64,000 nt of DNA from contig NC_088301.1 of the NCBI RefSeq assembly GCF_032854445.1, forward strand, positions 18,239,223-18,303,222. Direction: 5' to 3'. Source of the DNA: Liolophura sinensis. Its lineage: Eukaryota > Mollusca > Polyplacophora > Chitonida > Chitonidae. Made by a program: the position numbers and the translations under genes. The notes under the pieces are model-generated. The model had not been told where the DNA came from. It ran no database searches and saw only the letters and a list, made by a program, of their open reading frames with translations. Shown here piece after piece: positions 59,765 to 64,000 of this stretch (the first letter of the stretch is position 1; every line of letters begins with the position of its first letter).

Positions 59765-60330
59765 GGACGTTCCAAGTCAATAATGGGCGGGTTAATTTTT
59801 AAAACTACGTTTAAGACAAACCACGAAAAAAAAACTAAAAAAAAGAATATAAAGTGCGGAATCAGGACGGATTCTTGCAAAGACAAGCAGTCAACAGATT
59901 TAATTGATGTTGAGAAGACGCTAGTATATTAAGTTGCTGATAATAAAATATGTATCTCAGTTACTCTTTAATTGGAACTTTTCTTAAATCCAACGTGGTG
60001 GTCTAATGCAACACAATGAATATACATACTCAATCCCTGGGTTAAGCAGGCTTTAGACACCATCATGAAGCTGCCAATGTTCTGGACGCTCAGTCCATAC
60101 ATACTTACACGAGAATTGTACTCATTGTGAAACTTAAGAATCTTCGAGTGAAGGTGTTTGGTGGAAAATTTAAAATGTCATAGTTCAAACTGTCCCGATT
60201 GTCGTAAAACCTGGGTGAGAAGAAAACGTTTTGGTCTTTGTACATCTACTGGTCCAGATAACACGTACAATCGGGAAAGTCTGTAGTTTCCTTCCTACGA
60301 AGGTGGATATATATCTCTCGCAGTTTTTTT
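59765..60330 (+). repeat. Dispersed repeat R1, copy 2
   Basis: Shares cgttccaagtcaataat, gcaaagacaagcagt and gaaacttaagaatcttcgag landmarks with R1 at 2410. Diverged and non-coding. Confidence 0.6.
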
Positions 60331-60654
60331 TATATGCTGATCGTTTAAAGCTGGCAGATAATCAATATACCGTTTTGTGAATGAGAAAGATCGGATCTGG
60401 AGAGGATTACTCTTATAGTTTCTGCACATAGTCGTATTCTTAGCAGAGCAGGTATAAATTAGCCAAAAAGAAGACAACTTGTACCCATCCGGATATCTAT
60501 ACTATGTTGTTATACGGTTTCCGCGAATTTTACATAAATGTCATGATTGAGATATTTAGTCAACTCGATGAAGGAAGAAACTTCCATGACTGGTAACCCT
60601 TGTATAAGTCTTGAGTGGAAATGTTCTTATCCGGTACGTTGAGTGAGGTCTCAT

Positions 60655-61520
60655 AAATTGCAATTCACATCACTGCATTTTCCCCCTAATTCTGCTAAAG
60701 CCATTACGGTGGGGATCTCTGTGTCGAAACAGACATTCGTATACCAGCCATTAACCAACAAGGACGCTCCAGGTCAATAATCACAAGGCCAATTCCCAAA
60801 GACGACGTACAACGCATACCACCAAAAAATTCACAAAGTATATTAAGTACGAACATGGGACGGAATCATGCAAAGAAAAGCTGTCAACGGTTTTCAGTGA
60901 TGTTGGAAAGACGCAAGGGATGGTCTAGGCGACTGAGTAAAATCAGTCTTCAAATCGTGTATTATGTCGTGTTCTCGGTAACAAAATATGTATCTGAGTT
61001 GAGCTTTGGTTGCAACTGTTCATATACCCAACGTGGAGATGTAATTTAACACGATGAATGTACACACAATAGCCTTGGGTTAAGTGAAAATAGATATAAA
61101 CATGTAGCAGAGTGCGAAATATGCACCGGGCGCTCTTTCTATATTTACGTACAAGAGAACTATACTCATTGCAAAACTTAAGAAACTTCGAGTGAAGAAG
61201 TGAACCGTGACAAAATAGTTTTTGCAGTACTGACTTTTGACTTTGATTGAAATTGTCACACAGCACGCAGGATCTAACAAATGCTACAGGCCACATGCAG
61301 GATCCTTTGGTATATTGCTGCCCAAATAAGGATAATTTATCATGTCAAAATTGAAACTATCCCTCTCGTCCTAAAGCCTGCGATAGAGGAAACCGTTTTG
61401 GTTCTTGTGCAAATACACATTCAGATAAGATGTACCATATGGAGGGTAAATATCTTTCACAGCAGTTGCTATATATGGATAGTTTAAAGCCAGCAGATCA
61501 TCAGTACGCCATCAGCAAAA
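60655..61520 (+). repeat. Dispersed repeat R1, copy 3
   Basis: The best match to copy 1 (2410-3100): ggacgctccaggtcaataat, gcaagggatggtctaggcga, aaacttaagaaacttcgagt and cacgcaggatctaacaaatg occur in the same order. It is followed by a LINE 3' end as in copy 1. Confidence 0.7.
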
Positions 61521-62187
61521 AGTAGACATTTAGAGTGAGATGGCTGCAGCGGCACGTCATTTACATATGTTTCGGTGTTTAATCAAACTGGTCACCGCTA
61601 TATTATCGTCAGAGGCAACAAAGCCATCTTCGGTTCTATTACACACTAGGGTCGTCCTTTATTGTGTATATCTGACTGATAAATTAAACTTCTCGACACA
61701 TGTTACAAATATTGTAAGTAAAGCTTTCGGATTCCTCGGATTTTTAAAAACGCAATTGCACATATTTATCAAAAAAAGTATTTTACAGAGCACCTGTCCG
61801 GGCATCCCGCTTAGAGTCGGTTTTACTCTCCATCTAGTCGTTAATGGTTGCCGAAGAACCATGCTTCAATAGGATTCTAGGATATTTTAGACAAATTATC
61901 CTTCAGATCGGACATTGCTATTTTTACCGATTTACAACTTTTTAAAACCAAATGCAGAGACTTGTCCTATTAGCATGTCTTTATTCAGACTTTTTGGCGT
62001 CTTTTGGCGCTCACGTGTTTGGTTATTAATCTATACAGTTTTATTATCTGTTCTTTTATGCGTCTGCATACTGTCAGTCATTTTTCTTCTCGTCATTCAT
62101 ATCTGTTACCATCTATTTTGTTATCATCTGTGTAATCTTGCTGTCTGTCTGACAGTAGGTAAATAAACTAAACTAAGCTAAATAATT
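61517..62187 (+). mobile_element. LINE 3' end fragment
   Basis: Reads CVYLTDKLNFSTHVTNIVSK and GFLGFLKTQL, the conserved C-terminal part of CR1/Jockey-type reverse transcriptases, then a hydrophobic tail-encoding stretch. It ends at a aaataaactaaactaagct simple-repeat tail near 62160-62187. The first 140 bp (61517-61655) are the reverse complement of 3100-3225. Confidence 0.6.
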
Positions 62188-62464
62188 AGTGATGAAGTTC
62201 TATCGATTACATCCGTGTGAGGAGTCGTGGAATAGAGAGTGGAGAAATAACAAGTAGGTATGTCCTTATACAGTATGTGTATTAGAGCGTCTGGTTCTTT
62301 AGTGAGACGTTCACAGTTTTTAAATATCCACATACAGTTGACGCCTGATTTTTTTGCAATTACACAACAATACTTGTTCCGAAATGGCTGTACTCCTTGT
62401 TAAGAGAGTTGGGCGCGTAATTTGCAACTATTTAAGCATTGACTGTTAGAATATAAACCCTATC

Positions 62465-62580
62465 TGAGGTAAACTGGCAAGAGGTTGTATTTAATCGGTT
62501 ACGTGTGACCATTTGTCAGATATCACACTGTCGTCACTGGTCTGGATTTACTCTACACGCTGTACGTCTTTAGTTATATT
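62465..62580 (+). repeat. Dispersed repeat R2, copy 3
   Basis: Matches 20925-21010 through tctgaggtaaactggcaaga and cacactgtcgtcactggtct. Non-coding. Confidence 0.5.
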
Positions 62581-63699
62581 TAGTATGGTTTGGGGGCATT
62601 CGCATGATTCGCCACAGCATTGCGAACATGTGAAGCATTTAAAATCCGTGGTATGTTGATTAAATCAAAACTCCCACTTTACTGTGTTTCAGTGGTAGAC
62701 AGTGTTGTGGCAAAAGTCCACATCTACATGAACTTGTGTATATATGTGTGTACCGCAGGGACACGTCATTGTGGATGTGCAGATTTGTACATAATTCTTT
62801 TAAGAGGGTACGAGGGTGGTGCAGAAAATGTAAAATGGAGGCTACTTACGCAGTATCTTACTTAATATTTAAGAGGAAATGCGTATGCCGTAGATGCTAC
62901 GTGTATGTGTGGTTTTAGACAAACCTACCAGCTATCTAACTGTTATGTTGCTGTGAATCGACGCCTCATTAAAATGAACATAAAGTCTGCCACTATACAT
63001 TCAGAGAAAAAATGATATAGGGCACAGCTATCACAGAAAAATGTGTAAAAATTTCTATAAAGTTTTGAAAGCGGAAAAGATGAGGTTCAGCATTGGGGAT
63101 ATAGCACTCACAGATTATTCACTCTGAGTAACCATGTTGCAGAAGGCCTTATGAACTTGGCCAATAACTAGCACTGAAAGCTTCACGTGATAACTGGCTG
63201 TCACGTCAAAAAACTTGTTAGTTCTCGATTGTCAGTGTGGTTTATTATAGTAGATAAAAAGAGATCGATACATTTTATTTGGTGTTTTTTTTTTAGTGTA
63301 ACACCGATGCATTTAATATGAACCACACATTTATGAAAACGGAAATGAGAACGGTTGCCCGTGTTACATTGCGTACATGGCGGTATACTGCAGTAACTTC
63401 TCAAGGTGAGCTGGCAAGAAAACCAACTCGGGAGAGTCAAAGCTTGAAGAAAATATTGTGACTTTGCACTATTGTTCCTTAGCAAGTCAGACTTGGTAAA
63501 AAAAAATTCCCAAATGAAAGAGTCTGTTATTAATCAGATGGTCCTGCAATGTTCGGTAAATTCTCTGAATTTAGTACATTCAGCTAGGACAAATGTCTAC
63601 ACCCATGCAGGACAAGGACAAGGAGGGCGGCTAAAACAAGACGCTTGTGTCCACAAATATCGTCCTGACCGAACGCCAAACCTAAACGAAACATCACCC

Positions 63700-63865
63700 T
63701 TTGGACACGGAGCAGAACTGATACTCTTTGGTTGGGTATCAGGTGTTTTAGTGTTGAACGTTGTTGTGGAAATGGATCTTGCGATTATCGACTTGGAACG
63801 CCCTTTACGGACTACGAATGGTATAGGAATGTCGGACTTGACGCTTATATTTATATTTTCTCTTT
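63700..63865 (-). repeat. Dispersed repeat R4, inverted copy
   Basis: Reverse complement of 24085-24245, through gcgattatcgacttggaacg and ctttacggactacgaatgg. Confidence 0.7.
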
Positions 63866-64000
63866 GTCACATCGTTTAATACCGATGGTATGGAGCCCCC
63901 AGGTTTTGTGACGTCACTCTAGATAGCTATAACATGGCAAAATGGCGTCACCAAGTGAGTGGCCCGATACTGACGATTGTTTGCTATTTATTTTGTTGAT

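Larger units (their letters stand above)
62188..64000. other. Intron of gene B or downstream sequence, repeats only
   Basis: Contains an R2 copy at about 62465-62580 and an R4 copy at 63700-63865. A 135-codon open frame at 63472-63879 runs through the R4 repeat and has no domain. No EGF or transmembrane exon is recognised before the window ends. Confidence 0.5.

Noticed and set aside
63472-63879. 135-codon open frame as a gene B exon
   Set aside because: It overlaps a repeat found inverted at 24085-24245, lacks cysteine spacing, and has no in-phase splice sites.

Overview
The window is animal nuclear DNA, not bacterial or viral. It has short exons with consensus GT/AG splice sites, AT-rich introns, tRNA-headed SINEs, LINEs, Ty3/Gypsy LTR elements, a Crypton-like remnant and long satellite arrays. 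The SINE type (tRNA-like head, a body ending in a 'taagtgaaatattcttgagtacg'-like tail and short A/T repeats) and the 8-cysteine EGF plus F-type lectin receptor architecture suggest a lophotrochozoan invertebrate, most likely a mollusc. The species cannot be fixed from the sequence alone.

Two tandem genes on the + strand account for all the convincing host coding sequence. Gene A (enters from the left, ends near 17.4 kb) is the 3' part of a single-pass receptor: three 8-cysteine EGF-like exons (1570-1713, 4322-4459, 6012-6149), a transmembrane exon (15778-15883) and a terminal cytoplasmic exon (16387-16630) rich in tyrosine motifs. Gene B (22050 to beyond the right edge) is the 5' part of a relative: signal-peptide exon, EGF exon, an F-type lectin (fucolectin/FTP-like) domain split over two exons, a short cysteine-rich exon, then four EGF-like exons. 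Every visible exon of gene B after the signal peptide is phase 1-1, so any of them can be duplicated or skipped without breaking the frame. Both genes look like members of a MEGF/scavenger-receptor-like family; a role in recognition or phagocytosis is inferred from architecture.

Gene A's introns hold a decayed satellite made of EGF exon copies (4460-5455), a Crypton-like recombinase remnant (7441-8050), a 165-bp fold-back element, a complete but inactivated Gypsy element (10383-15269) and three tandem decayed copies of the transmembrane exon (15903-16190). The intergenic region (17.4-22.0 kb) holds SINEs and dispersed repeats but no gene.

Gene B's first large intron holds a 2-kb minisatellite; the intron inside the lectin domain holds a decayed LINE. 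From about 37.0 kb the gene is a tandem segmental duplication: unit A (about 37.0-47.3 kb) and unit B (about 47.35-59.7 kb) each carry the same two EGF exons, the same minus-strand LINE 5' fragment and a 68-bp satellite array (about 20 copies in A, about 80 in B). A truncated Gypsy element and a full SINE sit only in unit A, so they postdate the duplication. The duplicated EGF exons differ mostly by amino-acid-replacing changes while all cysteines are kept. The last 4 kb hold dispersed repeats and a LINE 3' end, with no further exon recognised.
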